Under the pieces are notes generated by a model that did no database searches, was not told the DNA's origin, and was given only the letters and a program-made list of their open reading frames with translations. 64,000 nucleotides of DNA from Sipunculus nudus (Eukaryota > Annelida > Sipuncula > Golfingiida > Sipunculidae). Each line of letters opens with the position of its first letter. Positions within the stretch are counted from its first letter, which is position 1. The position numbers and the translations under genes are program-made. The DNA is taken from assembly GCA_026874595.1 (NCBI GenBank), contig CM049322.1, positions 46,311,340 to 46,375,339 of the forward strand, given 5' to 3'. Positions 36,271 to 48,559 of this stretch are shown here, piece by piece.

Positions 36271-36481
36271 CTACAAGTTTTTATCAGGTGCCTGTGGATA
36301 AAATTCTGTGACCTTATCAAATCTGCCGTCCACCCTGTCCTTGACGTCACATGGTGTGTCCGTGTGATTGTCGTCTCGGTACAGGTCAGCGTAGTTGAGG
36401 GTCTGTGTAGTACCGGGAGTGTCAATACTGCATATGTCACACAATGGTTTTCTTGGTTGTTGTCGTCCAGTTCTTCTTCGT
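36271..36481 (-). CDS. ITIM receptor, cytoplasmic tail exon
   Basis: Acceptor GTCTTTAAG on the minus strand; the exon is entered in phase 2, completing an Arg codon (CG|A) with the membrane exon. It encodes a basic start (RRRTGRQQPRK), two cysteines, and TLNYADLYRDD, a textbook ITIM (L-N-Y-A-D-L). It then runs to EFYPQAPDKNL and a TAG at 36273-36271. An internal phase-0 donor at 36313 would replace the last residues by the 35859 exon. In vertebrates phosphorylated ITIMs recruit SHP-1/2 or SHIP; the same role here is inference. Confidence 0.7.
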
Positions 36482-36588
36482 CTTAAAGACATTTGACATT
36501 CTAATGCTCATGTTTATTGAAATATAAAAAGAAAATTCCTTCTTTCCTTCTTTCTCATGTTACTTAACCTTTCCTTTGAATAATAAGT

Positions 36589-36591
<3 letters not shown>

Positions 36592-36620
<29 letters not shown>

Positions 36621-36622
36621 TA
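36592..36622. repeat. (TAA)n microsatellite in a receptor intron
   Basis: About ten AAT units. Confidence 0.9.
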
Positions 36623-36789
36623 AAGAGTTATAACTATTAAGGGAAACATACGTTACTTTTTAAAAACTGAGGACAGAACTCTTTTATTACAGACAGCCTT
36701 TTCGCGTGAAAGATAATAATAATAAATTTAATATGCATATCACAAGGCATGTTATAAAAACAATGACGAATCCGAAATAGGATACACAC

Positions 36790-36871
36790 CGATAACAAAT
36801 GACTGCAACTGCTAGAATACATGATAGGGTCAAGGCCGTGAGAATCAGCGATATAACAGCCGTATGGTTAT
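36790..36871 (-). CDS. ITIM receptor, transmembrane exon
   Basis: An 82-nt exon between TGTTTTAG and CG|GTGTGT on the minus strand, phase 1 in and phase 2 out. It encodes DNHTAVISLILTALTLSCIL followed by AVAVICYR. This is one uninterrupted hydrophobic helix of about 22 residues ending in a basic residue, as expected for a type I membrane protein. The phases and position match the membrane exon of the plus-strand paralogue at 62959-63055. Confidence 0.75.
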
Positions 36872-37865
36872 CTAAAACATAACATGAAAATGATATTCAT
36901 ATTAAATTTGTTGAGGTAGCTCACCAACGTGCACTGCGTAAGCGTCTGTATATCAATGTTTAACTGAGGAGATCATGACCACTTTATTCTATACAACAAT
37001 TAAACTTTGAAAACAAATGTTGAACTAAATACACAACAGAAATACGAGAAGAGACGGGCCATGCACAGATATGCTTATAAATCCATTCGCTCTCATATCA
37101 TATATTTAAAAGAACAGACAATATAAGTTAAGATCCCTGGTCTGGGTACTTTATAAAGCTACTTTGATTTGGGGGGAGGGGGAGGGGGGGGGGGAGGGGT
37201 TGAGCAATTTTATATCATTTGCTTTATATTTTATTCACAACAAGATGCAATATACTAATTCCCATTGGCCATTTTAGTAACTGGTAAGGCACACCTTGCT
37301 TAACGCGTGTATTCCTAACATGATTGGGATCAAGTGTGATTCGCTGCATATGCAAATGGAATATAACTTTAGAATTTCAAACGCAAATGCGTCCATTAAT
37401 TACTAGATATAAATGTGAATGCAAGTGCATTTCTATAAGTGCAATAGCAATTACACAACACCAGTTATCTTAAATTCTTTGTAATCATATATTACTTATC
37501 CAGACTAGAAATGCTTGTATTCAATGGATGAGTGGTTGCGATAAGGCTTTTTATCAGTAAAAATATGTTTAAGCGACAGTATAATAATATTTAGTAAATA
37601 TTGGGACAAGACAAGTATGACAAAAGAAAACTCACATATTTTTAATCACTGGACTTTAGATGACTGCTCTTTATGTATGTATAAATGTTGTAATTTATAT
37701 TTTTATTCTTAAGCTGACAAATCAGTCTATATTTCGGTTTAAACAAATATTACACTATGAAACAAAATATAATATCACATCACCGTTAATAAAGAAACGG
37801 GTAGGACTTAAAGAGCAAGTTTCTATCAGTTTTAAATCAAGATGTTTCATGACTTAATCAAATCG

Positions 37866-37902
<37 letters not shown>

Positions 37903-38120
37903 ACTACTCAGGTAAATTTAGCACCTAATTATGAATGCATAATGAACCAAAATGCAGGTTTTATATAATATTATTAAGATCGGATTATCCATTTTCATAA
38001 ATACCCATGTACAGTTATTTTATTAAAATAGGAAAGAGAAAGGTAGCATATTGGATCAATATTTGCTCGTGCTTCTATACAGTATAACAAAAATATGTAT
38101 TAGAAGTGTCATAAGCATAC
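36872..38120 (-). other. Intron of the ITIM receptor gene
   Basis: GT-AG, phase 1. Contains a G/A-rich run at 37171-37200 and (TA)n at 37867-37900. No further exon recognised. Confidence 0.6.
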
Positions 38121-38174
38121 CTATCCCATTTTGCGCAATTCTCCCATTCTGGCTCGCTGTTCCATTCTTTGAAA
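38121..38174 (-). CDS. ITIM receptor, stalk exon
   Basis: A 54-nt exon, minus strand, acceptor CTTTTAAG and donor G|GTATGC, phase 1 at both ends. It encodes VSKNGTASQNGRIAQNGI, a polar N/G/S/T-rich linker with an N-glycosylation site (NGT). It corresponds in place, length and phase to the 57-nt stalk exon of the plus-strand gene (61441-61497). Such symmetric 1-1 exons can be skipped without breaking frame. Confidence 0.65.
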   Translation of the reverse strand, partial: FQRMEQRARMGELRKMG

Positions 38175-38331
38175 CTTAAAAGATATAAATAATTCAATGA
38201 TGAAATGTACAACAGTTCAAACCTGAAGACCTTACAAAATGGCAAGTCGAAAATAAGGGTATTGTCACCCAATTTGGAGTACACAATCTACAATTCCTAG
38301 TTTAAGTGTAAATGTATTTTGATATGCTTAC

Positions 38332-38889
38332 CGATTAATACCGCAACAAACCCACTATTCTCCTTAGGATCGCACCTGTAGTTAAACTGAAGTCCTTCAG
38401 TATGTTGCGTTGAACGCTTACCACATGTGATGTTTTCGACACTCATAAAGTTAACATTTGTACATTCAGTTATGTTAAAGTAAATCTCAGTACCTATGAT
38501 TGACGTTATATTTATCATGCATTCTGCATATCTTTCCTTCATATAGTCCTGGCTCACAAGTGCATACACTCCTGGGTACAATGTTAGCGACTCACTTGGA
38601 CATTCCTTATATCCAATTACTTCATTTACACAGGTGTATTTAACATTAATGTTATATCTTTTTTCGTACCAGAGAGGTTGATGCAATGAATATTCCTCCT
38701 TGATTTCATCGGCTGAAATATAGCATTCACTTACATTGCGGACCATGCATTTTTTATTTAGAAACCATTGGACACTGTTGCGTTCTTTTTCCGGGAGAGA
38801 GTCATATGCTACATCAGTTATGATGCTCTTCTTTTTATACAAACAAGACACTTCAAAAGGTTTCTCACGACTGAAGATCAACGACGAAA
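38332..38889 (-). CDS. ITIM receptor, ectodomain exon (SUEL-like and CUB-like)
   Basis: A 558-nt exon, minus strand, acceptor TATTACAG, donor G|GTAAGC, phases 1-1, 186 residues. Nine cysteines, eight of them matching the plus-strand paralogue at 59367-59924 in order and spacing. The N-terminal half (first Cys in EVSC; C..x5..C pair; KYTC) recalls the second half of a galactose-binding SUEL lectin domain (C....C then a K-L-x-V-x-Y-x-C strand). The C-terminal half (YALVSQDY, AEC.INITS..GTEIYF, LQFNYR, NSGFVAVL) follows CUB-domain spacing. At least four N-glycosylation sites (NVS, NIT three times). Domain names are inferred from pattern and need profile search; homology to the 59 kb gene is plain. 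Probably a cell-surface recognition receptor; ligand unknown. Confidence 0.85.
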
Positions 38890-39503
38890 CTGTAATAAGA
38901 GGGTTAACAGTGAACCCCTGAATATGGTGTGCTCTCATTAACAAATAAATATAACATACGACTTTCAAGCACTGAATTATGTTAATTGTTCACGTTTGTT
39001 TTATTAAATCAAAGGAATAACTGGATTTAAGGGGCGTAAAGATGCACCGGTGCACCGATATATCGCAATAAGTGAATATCGTGTCGATGTCGTCAGCTAC
39101 TCCTGTACCATCAGATTGAAAATATACAAGAATCCAACAAATATTCTGTTCTTTTATAATAGCTAGCGGAACACCTAATGTAAAGCAAAACATCACTGGT
39201 CAAAATTTGGGTTTCTATCATTTACAATCTTGCGAATAGATGCAACAATAGAAACATGACGAGTAATGACCTGAACTCTGATACTACTTGTGTGTTTTGT
39301 ATCGTGAAGTATCGGGATGCATGTCATATCTAGAGATAATGTATCGTTACCGCCGTAAATTTAAGAAACCAAACCTGTGATACACCAGTGGTAGTTTTTA
39401 CGAGGTGAAAATAGGTCATTCAATAATAATAATAAATAAAGACACAACCGTGCATGTGGAAGCGAAATTCACATTTTTTTAAACAGTACACACGCCGACT
39501 TAC
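38890..39503 (-). other. First intron of the ITIM receptor gene
   Basis: GT-AG intron, phase 1. From about 39020 it is shared with the duplicated block at 44981 onward. Confidence 0.65.
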
Positions 39504-40690
39504 CATGTTTTTCACACATGACGACAACTATGTACAAGGAAATTAGAACTGGAGTCCTCTGATGGCATCTCATTGTGGGGCGGACTGGTTCTGGTCGCTA
39601 CCATTTGGTAACTCAGATCCGTTAAATATAAAAGGGGAGAGCCGAGGGGTATGTGTCCCTGTGACTCAGGCTGGTTATACCGATATGATAATAACATTGC
39701 TGAAAATTATTGTTATCAAGTAATTGTGTACACATCTACATCACGATTATGATACATGAAGCTGTTTTACACAACTGGGTAAACATATCCAAAGTATACC
39801 AATAAACGCTCTCGTGTTGCACACAGCATCGACAGCATAATATTGCGAGCCTAACATGAAAAAGTTCATATAAGGCATTAATCCAGCAACAGTGTAATTA
39901 CGGTGCATACTGTAACGTTCTTAAACCATAATGCCAAAGTAGAGCCTATAGTAGCAAAAAAAAAAAAAAAAAAAAAGAAAAAAGAAAAAGAAAAAAATGG
40001 TTTTTGTGCATATTCTACATACACATCTACCTTTCCCAGAATAAACACATCTGAAAGAAAATAAGATTCAGAGGGATCATATATCATTTAATGTGCTAGT
40101 TCTCCGCTATTTCGGACTGATGAATGTTTTACCTTGACATGAAAAGAATCTGTGACAGTACTTGTAATCACACTCATTCAGAGGAGGAAATATATTTTCT
40201 ATTATAACCTACAAGTACCACTTATAATAAACAAGGACAGCCATTTAATACATATGTGTAATTTCGGACAGCAACCAATCTGTTCGAAAATATAACTCGT
40301 TATAACGTGGTTTACTGGTAAACTGCATATTTGTTTAATTTCTTACTCTATATTAACATTTCCCCTCAGAATTATGTGACAGAAAGCCAAATGACGCTGC
40401 TTACCATAAAGACGGATAATCTTTGGTGTTATTCTTCACTGGAATCCAATGTCAGTTAACCAGCTCTGTATATATACCACTGACTGGTTACAAGAAATAA
40501 TAGGACAACTTAGACAACGGGTTATGTATTCTCTTTTCTGTTATATTTTGATTCATAACCGTATCATTTTTAAAGCCCAGATACAAAAATAATTAAAAAC
40601 CCGTCTGTGACATGTTTGCAAAATATAAGCGTAGTATTTTTAGTAGCCACATTCATTGAATTTGTATTTACAAATATGGCAAATAAAATT
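39020..40690. repeat. Segmental duplication, copy A (promoter and first exon)
   Basis: Matches 44981-46440 and, after an extra 1.4 kb there, 47845-48030. Shared landmarks are TTTAAGGGGCGTAAAGATGC at the left edge, the whole coding exon 1, TATAAAAGGGGAGAG-type sequence at about 39627, CAAATGACGCTGCTTACCAT at 40390, AATCCAATGTCAGTT at 40444, and GTGACATGTTTGCAAAATAT at 40608. The block contains 5' flank, exon 1 and part of intron 1 of the ITIM receptor. Confidence 0.85.
39504..39573 (-). CDS. ITIM receptor, first coding exon (signal peptide)
   Basis: ATG at 39573 on the minus strand, 23 codons plus one base to donor CATG|GTAAGT. It encodes a basic N-terminus (MRCHQRT) followed by a hydrophobic run PVLISLYIVVVMC, a typical signal peptide. 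It ends in phase 1, fitting the 38889 acceptor. The exon and 1.1 kb upstream are duplicated around 45478-45547, where the same frame, donor and start are kept. Any untranslated first exon was not found. Confidence 0.75.
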
Positions 40691-43600
40691 TATGCTGGGT
40701 CTTTAATTTAAAGAAACTTCATATATTCATATATTAGCAGTCATATCTGACCCTCTGGCACCTAGCTTCACAATACACTGTGACTGTGCTATGGACGTCA
40801 GTTTTTATAAACAGCTTCTCCGTAATTGAGGAACATCTAATGTACTATTTTTGGTAAGTTGAGTAACTAGGGTTTTTGTGCATGTTGGTCAAGAAATGTG
40901 GTGCAGGAAAAAGATCAGCATTTCATTTCTCGATAAGTAATTCTTAATAGTATTTATAAAGCCCCAATTCTCTGACTTAATGCGCACACTTACCCATTGA
41001 CAAAGCACAGTTTCTCGGAAACCTAATCCGTGTACAAGCCCCACTTCCTTTCTCATCTTCTCTTCGTGTTTACCCATTTTAATTCATTAAAAAAATATGA
41101 TACATATGAATGACCATCAACTTGCCGAAAGAGACGTTTTTCAATTTGTTTTAAATGATACAAGAGAAGACGGAAGCTAGACAAATCTGAAGATACTGAG
41201 ACCGAGGTCAGCACGAAGATTGATTCTGTTTTTATGATGAGGATGCTAAGTAACAGGCATGACAATGTTCTGTACTTTCTTGGTCAAATTAGCCTGCACT
41301 GTTTGTTATGTAATGTGAGGTTAACATATGAAAGGTAAGGTTGGTATTGTATTGTTGTCATTTGGAATACAGCAAAACAAAATCATTAAGTGTTATTTAT
41401 AACCGATAGGTCTTGCTGTTGTGATTATATTATCTACAACTAATAGAGTGTTTCTTTTTCAAAAAAGAAAAACCTGAATAAAATACACAGAAATACATGA
41501 ATATGAAAAAATATATAAAAAAATCGTACATTTTCTGTTCGACAGAAAATTGTATTTTGTAAGGCGTAATGGGTAACATCACAGCTATGTTTAAAAGACT
41601 GTGTCAGCACATGGTAAACCTAAGCAGGAGGAAGATGCCTTCAGGGTTAAAGAATACATTGGTCCAAAATCTGATGTACATGTAACCTGAAAATTATATA
41701 TATATATATAAAATATTATATATAAACAAAACAGAAAACGGAGTAAATGGATTAAATCCTCCTGTGCAACCCTTTTCATTAATTGTTTTAAAATAAAAAA
41801 TCCTGTCAATCCAAGAAAATATTTTATAAATATTTAAATACAGTAGACTCCGCCTTTCGTCTTCTCCGGTCGATCTCCCCCTCTTTGTGTTCTAGCCTCA
41901 TGCCTTACATGGAACATATGAGCACACAAACATAGGGTTCACTTTCAGATTGCACATGTTTTCTTTCTGGAAAGTATTCTGCATGAATTCATTTTCATTA
42001 TAAACAATCGTAGCTTTACAGGTTGTTATATGGTTCTGTGAAACGTTGTGTATCATTTTTTTTTGCATATGGCAGCAGCGGATTCAGGATATCGGAAAAG
42101 TTTGGATCCTACCCAGGAGGATTAATGACAAGGCGACTCTCTTAAAATCGCATCGATCTTTGGTTTGTTATGACAAAACGATGGAGGATACCTATATTTG
42201 TTTCGCTGCTACCAAGACAATTATGGGTAAAATTCATCAAAGTGAAATGAGGATATGGAGACCGCCGCATGTACTAACACAGAATACAAGAAACAGAAAA
42301 GGCAGTTGGCTTGGCTTTAAGGGCACTTTGTTATTGCCTTTACTTTCATATTTACAGTTTTTCATCGACCAGAATCAATGTGTCAAGTATTTTTCTTCCT
42401 TTATTATTGAACGAGCCACACCATCATCTTTATTATATAAGGACCTGGCTTAATTTGTTGCCAGCCTTATTATTCAGTAGTTTCCATATTAGCCACCAGG
42501 TTCCGCTGTATATTGTATACTGTAACACAATAGTCCCTTTATTTACATACATTTTCCATAGGAATTCGGCACTTCATTCAACACTGCTTTCATTTGAGAA
42601 TGCCAGTAGATATTTCATATTTTGATTTAAAAAGCCATCCGATATAACCTTGTCTTTATCCTGAAGTCAGTTTAAGAGTCAGTTTCCTGATAATATTCCA
42701 TCATGTTTTTCCTGAGAAGAAATCTTTTGGTTATTACAAAATTACAAAGTTATAATCTTTAAAACTACACCTAAAGTTCAATCAAGATATTTGCTATCAC
42801 TATATTAATGCCCTGTTTAATGTACAGTGCACTCGTATTAGGTTGAGTTGAAATATTAGAAATATAAATAACAAATTGCAAAATGTACAAATGGAATTCG
42901 ATGCGCCTTTGATATTACAGTTGACACTGACCATTGGCTCCACGAGTGTCAGAATGTGATCTTATTTTTTCAAGACTCAGATCATCACGTCAAGAAGATT
43001 TGAATATGAAATTCCAATCGACAAACGTAGAGGAAGTCTTGCAATTATTAGAGGTTGAATTGTGATCGTCTTTCTATCCACAAATTTTTTCTCTCCTTTT
43101 ACCCTTTTTATTAAAATGTGGCATGCCACAATAATTTTAGACTATATCTTAAACACGTTTATATGATAAGTAAGAACAGTTGACCTTCATAATCTTTCAT
43201 TGCGATAAAATATAATAATGCAATGTTTGGTAAGACAATGTTATTCACTGGATATACATTGCGGATAAATTGCAGATATTTGACACATATTTGACGCATA
43301 TCAAATACTCTACATATCGCCGTATTTCAAGGATGCTCGATGGTTAAATTAACCCAGTTTATAGTGTTATTTAAACTGTATTGCACCAAATCATGTCGGA
43401 TTCCCAGGATGTTATAAAGTCAAGCCACAATAGCAGAGGTATGAAAGACTAGGAGTAATGGGCGCTTGAGGGATAATATTTTGCAGGGAATTAACATAAT
43501 ATACAACATTCATTTATGCATGTAAAATTTGCGAATATTTCGATCTTGTATTTGGTGTTTTTTATTTGAATTTATAAAATATCCTCGGAATATATCCTTA

Positions 43601-44338
43601 TTATCCCAGGTGGCAAACCTTTATTCTTCAATATCGTAGCCGTATTATATCTCTTAGTTGGCTTTTCTAACTGTCGGTGGTTACTGAAGGACTCGAAGTT
43701 GGTGTCACTGTTGCCTGTGTCGGGTCAATGCCGGGTTATCAGCATGTCTTCCATAATATCACATATGATGTATTCTTCCCCAGTAACGGGTTTGGAGCTC
43801 CTGAGTGCATTGCTGATGTCTGAGAACTTGTTGTCAAACCCTGAACATGCCTTGGTAGCTTATTGAAGTCGGAGCACAGCCAGTATACATTTCCGAATAT
43901 CGGCAATGGTTTCCTAGTTTTATTATTTTACACTTTCATAACTCACCGATAACCTCGTCTCCTCACAAGATATTGTTTACACTAATTGAGCAAGTAACGG
44001 TTGTAAATCCTTTGATAAATCTGTAAACCCTAGTATCCATTTGCTGAATGTCTGCAGTTGTTGGTGACAGGAATTCTACGCGGACTGAATTTTAGTTCTC
44101 ATTGGACACCCTATTGTGTGTGGCTTGTCCACTAGCGAACAGTTCTTGTATCCAGTAGGCGCGATGTACTTTTGATCCGTTCAACGACTTATTGATACAC
44201 AAATGAAGAAATCGTTACCTTCTTGTCAGTATAGTTATGGATGGAATTCACTGTGTTTGGTGATTTGACATCAACACATGAGTCAACTTTTAACAATTGC
44301 CAACAAACATTAGGAACTCATTTTTTTGTTTCTTCAAG
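40691..44338. other. Intergenic, no supported gene
   Basis: AT-rich. A 135-codon plus frame at 42046-42453, preceded by TATGGCAG, has no recognised product. 43640-44330 is less AT-rich and may be a decayed coding or transposon segment, but every frame is broken. TA repeats near 41697-41710. Confidence 0.35.
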
Positions 44339-44482
44339 TGTTACGGGGTGACATAAAAGCGGACCGAACTCGCTAGTGAAGCTTGCTTTGCTGGCGAAGG
44401 GGTTTGACTTGTGTGCCTCCGTTATGGGTTCGAATACCGGATCGGCCCCATATTTTCTCCTGAACAATTTGTCTTCGTAACA
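44339..44482 (+). mobile_element. tRNA-like SINE/MITE, copy 1
   Basis: Starts TGTTACGGGGTGACATAAAA and ends CGTAACA. Inside are GCGGACCGAACT, a partly degraded A-box region, and GGTTCGAATACCGGATCGGC, a B-box like that of tRNA genes. Same family as 44601-44756 and 49923-50077. Confidence 0.75.
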
Positions 44483-44600
44483 AAATGGGGGCTCGTCTAA
44501 CGTGACGGTTAACTTTGTTGCCCAGGGAATAAGCTCACCAAAGTGTTACTCCTGGGATAATTAGTGTTGTTCTGGTAGCATAACGCTCTTATAGGGTGTG

Positions 44601-44756
44601 TGTTACGGGTTGACATAAAAGCGGACCGAACTGTCTCGCTAGACAAGCTGGCTTTTCTAGCGAAGCGGTTGGTACGCCGGACTTGTACGCCACCGACCTG
44701 GGTTCGACTCCCGGATCGACCCTGGATTTTCCCCTTATTTATTTGTCTTTGTAACA
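44601..44756 (+). mobile_element. tRNA-like SINE/MITE, copy 2 (best preserved)
   Basis: Ends TGTTACG and GTAACA are mutually inverted. The inside has an A-box TAGCGAAGCGG fitting TRGYNNARNNG and a B-box GGTTCGACTCC fitting GGTTCGANNCC, 40 bp apart. There is also an inner palindrome (CTCGCTAG ... CTAGCGA). The combination of Pol III-type boxes with short inverted ends is unusual for a plain SINE. Confidence 0.8.
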
Positions 44757-44864
44757 CAAGTTACAAACCGTTACGGTCTAGGTAGTGAAAACTAAAATGT
44801 ACTATTGCGGCGAACTAGAATATGCTTTTTTTTGTTTTTTGTTTTTATTTGGGTTCGTCTGTCT

Positions 44865-44945
44865 CTCTGTCCGTCTGTCTGTCTGTCTGATTGTCTGTGT
44901 GTACGTTTGTCTGTCTGTCTGTCTGTCTGTCTCTCTGTCAGTCCG
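44865..44945. repeat. (GTCT)n microsatellite
   Basis: Imperfect GTCTGTCTGTCT repeats on the plus strand. Confidence 0.9.
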
Positions 44946-44980
44946 TTAGGTTTCGTTTCCGTGCGATAACTTTCCTAAAT

Positions 44981-47900
44981 GGCTGGATTTAAGGGGCGTA
45001 AAGATGCACCGGTACACCGAGATATCACGATACAAAGAGATGTAGTTAGAGATCTCTGTATCCTTAAGTTCACAAAATATGGCCACCCAACAAAAAGTCT
45101 GACATTTTATGAAAGTCAGTGGTCCAGCGTGTAAAGCGAAACATCACTGATCAAAATCAGTTAACTGGCATTTTGTTATATATTTTGCACCAATACTGCA
45201 AAAAATGCAACAACATTGCATGAAGAGTAATGACCTGAACTCTGATGCTACTTGTATGTATGGAACCGTGCCTCATACCGTAAGTGATCTATCTTGATAC
45301 ATATCATATCTAGCGATTATGTATCGTTACAGCCCTACATTTAAGAAATCAAACCTCTGATACACCTGTGGTGAATTTTGTAGTGAAAATAGGTAGTTTA
45401 TTAAAAACAAAACAACAACTCTACATGTCAAAGCGAAATACAACACATTCTTCGAAACAGTACACACGCCGACTTACCATGTTTTTCACACATGACGATG
45501 ACTCTGTACAAGCAAATTAGAACCGGCGTCCTCTGACGGCACCTCATTGTGGGGCTGACTGGTTCTGGTCGCTCCCTGTCGGTAACCCATATCCGTTACA
45601 TATAAAAGGGAGAGTCGGAGGTATGTGCCCCTATGACCCAGGCTCGTTATACAGATATGATAATAACATTGCTGAAAATTTTTGTTATCAAGAAATTGTG
45701 TACAAATCAACATCAAGAGTATAATAGATACAACTGTTTTATAAAACTGGGTAAACATATCCAACGTATACCAGTTAACGCTCCCGCGCAGCACACAGCA
45801 TCAACAACATAATATTGCTAACCAAACATGAAAAGGTTGATACATGCCACTTAGCCAGCAACAGTGTGATTACGGGGTATACAGTAACGTTGGTATAAAC
45901 TAATACCAGCACAGAGCCAAAATAGCCAAAAAAAGAATGCTTATTATGCATATTCTAATACAAATCTACTTTTCCCGTAATAAACACATATTAAAACAAA
46001 TAAGATTCAGAGGTGTTCTGTTACATTTAATGTGCTAGTCTGACCAATCTTTCGTTATTTTGGACAGATGATTATGAATATGTGAATATTCTCACTCTCT
46101 CAAGAAGTAATGTTTCCCTTGATATAAAAAGAGTCTGTGGCACAGAGACATATTATTTTTTTCACAACCTACAAGTACCATATCACATAATAAACCTGAC
46201 CAGCCACTTAATAAATATGTGTACTCTCGGACAGCAACCAATCTGTTCGAAAATATAACTCGTTAGAACTAAGTTTAGAGGTAAACTGCATATTTGTTGA
46301 ATTTCTTAGTTCATATATACAGGTATCCTCCGAATTATGTGACAGAAAGCCAAATGACGACGCTTACCATAAAGACGGATTAACTTTATGTGGTGTTATA
46401 CTTCACTAGAATCCAATGTCAGTTTACCAGCTCTGTACATTGTATTATAGTTGATCGTTGTATCATTTAAATTAAACAGACATTGTTGTTTTATCTCCAA
46501 GGGTTTCACCACACAACGGAACCCCTACCGAGTCGTCTATTCTACACAAAATCTACGTTGTTAAGTTTCAAAGCAGCTTGCGTGGAATTCAGTTTTAAAG
46601 CATATTCCGGGATGACTTTAGGTCACCTACAAAAATAATATTTCTGCCATTAACTGGTCTAGTATGTTGCAAACACCGGCACAATTTATTTCTAACCGAA
46701 TCTGCAATGATGACACAACCTATTTTGTTTCCTAAAATGTATTTTTCTGTCATGACAATATTGTTCATAGTGATAATAGCTGACTAGGTCTATGGGAATG
46801 ACTGACTTACATTTAGCATATTATAAATCAATGTTTCTCTTCCTTAATTATTACGTCAATTCCCTGCCATCATTCTGTTTGTTTGACGAGTTGAAGCAGA
46901 AACGCTTCTTTCATCAGATAAGGAGTAATATTACTTCTAATCTCTTAATTTTGTTAGATCAATTTCAATTATGATTATAATATCTTTAAACTACGATATT
47001 TGTGTTTTTCTGGTGCCCTTAAATGTTTACATATGTGTGTCGAGCAAATGTTCATTGATAGCGATTGGGGTAACTCTATGCACACGAGGTCCCAGGAGTT
47101 TGAACATCCTCCTTAGCTGGACTTCTCATAGAAATATGTCTTATATATGTGTTCCTATCTGGCGCTTATGTAATAGCTTAATAAACTGTAGACAAGTGTA
47201 GGAGGGTATGAAAAAACCCCCAAAAACAACTGGAAGATCGATAAAAAGTTAGTCACTAATTGTACAAGCTTGAATCATGTATACAGATGCTTACCCGCTG
47301 TGCTGTTAGTTGGATTTTACCGTGGAGGAGGATTGCGATTACATGAATATGAGATTAGAGTATGAGATTAGAATCGATGGGTTCTATAAAGAAACTCGAC
47401 CGGAATAATTATATCTGTATATATAGATATAGATATAAGTATAGCTTGGTGAGAGGACATGTTTTATTTTGATAATTTGGTACTATAGCCAATTTTGCAA
47501 GTAAATTTTACCACTATTTACATATTTTACATATTTTAAAAATGTTAAATTATTGCCCTTGCATGTTTTAAATGAACAATAGGCATTGAAAGTACACTTG
47601 CAACAGATATGATTTAATGAAAATGTATAAATTCCTCTCTTTACGGGAAGAAACATTTTTCTTCGAAAGCTCGGGTTTACATTCTTGATTATTAAGAGAA
47701 TAAATGAGATAATGCTATAATAATCTGGTTACACAGTTTAATTTACATTTGGGTGAGGTAAGTTTCATATTGTTGAACTAGTTAACGCATACGTTCTGAA
47801 GTGTGTTAGAAGAGTATCCTTTTCTTCTACCCGTCACAGTCGTCCTGGTACCACTGACCGGTTACAGGAAATTAGAGGACAACTTAGACAATTCTCTTTG

Positions 47901-48030
47901 CTGTTATATTTGCATTCATAACCGTTTCACTTTGAGACCAAGCTACAGAAATATCTTTAAAACCCATCCGTGACATGTTTGCAAAATATAAGCAATATTT
48001 GTTTTTAGTATTCATATTCAATTCATTTGT
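44981..48030. repeat. Segmental duplication, copy B, with a 1.4-kb extra segment
   Basis: 44981-46440 parallels 39020-40465 and 47845-48030 parallels 40466-40690. Between them 46441-47844 has no counterpart in copy A. Copy A reads CTCTGTATATATACCACTGA where copy B splits into CTCTGTA ... TACCACTGA. Whether B gained or A lost the segment cannot be told. The extra segment shows no inverted ends and no gene. Confidence 0.8.
45478..45547 (-). CDS. Duplicated first coding exon of the ITIM receptor (orphan or alternative)
   Basis: The 70-nt exon is identical in length and phase to 39504-39573: ATG at 45547, MRCRQRTPVLICLYRVIVMC, donor CATG|GTAAGT. An Arg interrupts the hydrophobic run (LYRVIVM versus LYIVVVM), which may weaken it as a signal peptide. 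No ectodomain exon follows before 44.3 kb. The exon could only be used as an alternative first exon spliced to 38889 (phase fits) or is a relic. Confidence 0.55.
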
Positions 48031-48559
48031 CTGTATTTACATTCATGGTAACCAGTATGTATGCTTGGTCTCTCATGACGATGAATTTAATTTATATTTA
48101 GATTGTATAATGGTGGTCATAATCCTGAACAAGCAGGCAACCCTCTCTGAGAGCATCTTTTGTTATTTTCCGTTTAACCCATGGGGACAACACAAGATAT
48201 ATGTGTAATGATCTTTATCTTAAGAAGAAGAGATATTTCACCGATATTTCCTTCCGATAATAAATTTGTATCACTCTCAGAAAATGTGTGTAAAGCGAGT
48301 TCGTCTCTATTGGTGAACATTATATACTATTGGAAATTAAATACTTGCAGTAAATAGTGGTGTAGTCGAGTTCACAGCATCTGAGTGGAAGTCTAAGTCC
48401 TTGCCATTTGAGTTCGAATTGAAGTCCTCGATGTTTGAGTCCCAGTCCACCTTATTCGAGTCCGAGTCACCAAGAATCCTTGCCCAAGTCCATGTCCAAG
48501 TCCGAGTCTAATAGAAATTTCCATTTTAAATTAAAAATTAATGTTTACTCACGCATTTT
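48031..48559. other. Spacer with a GAGTCC-type short repeat
   Basis: 48366-48520 holds imperfect AAGTCC / GAGTCC hexamer repeats. Nothing else seen. Confidence 0.5.

Noticed and set aside
39620-39640. TATA box TATAAAAGG for the receptor gene
   Set aside because: It is on the plus strand, opposite to the gene, about 55 bp upstream of the start codon. It is kept in both duplicates but in the wrong orientation for a TATA box.
42046-42453. 135-codon plus-strand frame
   Set aside because: No recognisable domain, and codon use is like non-coding surroundings.
44640-44730. tRNA gene on the plus strand
   Set aside because: Good A and B boxes, but repeated three times within a 150-bp element and no cloverleaf could be closed.
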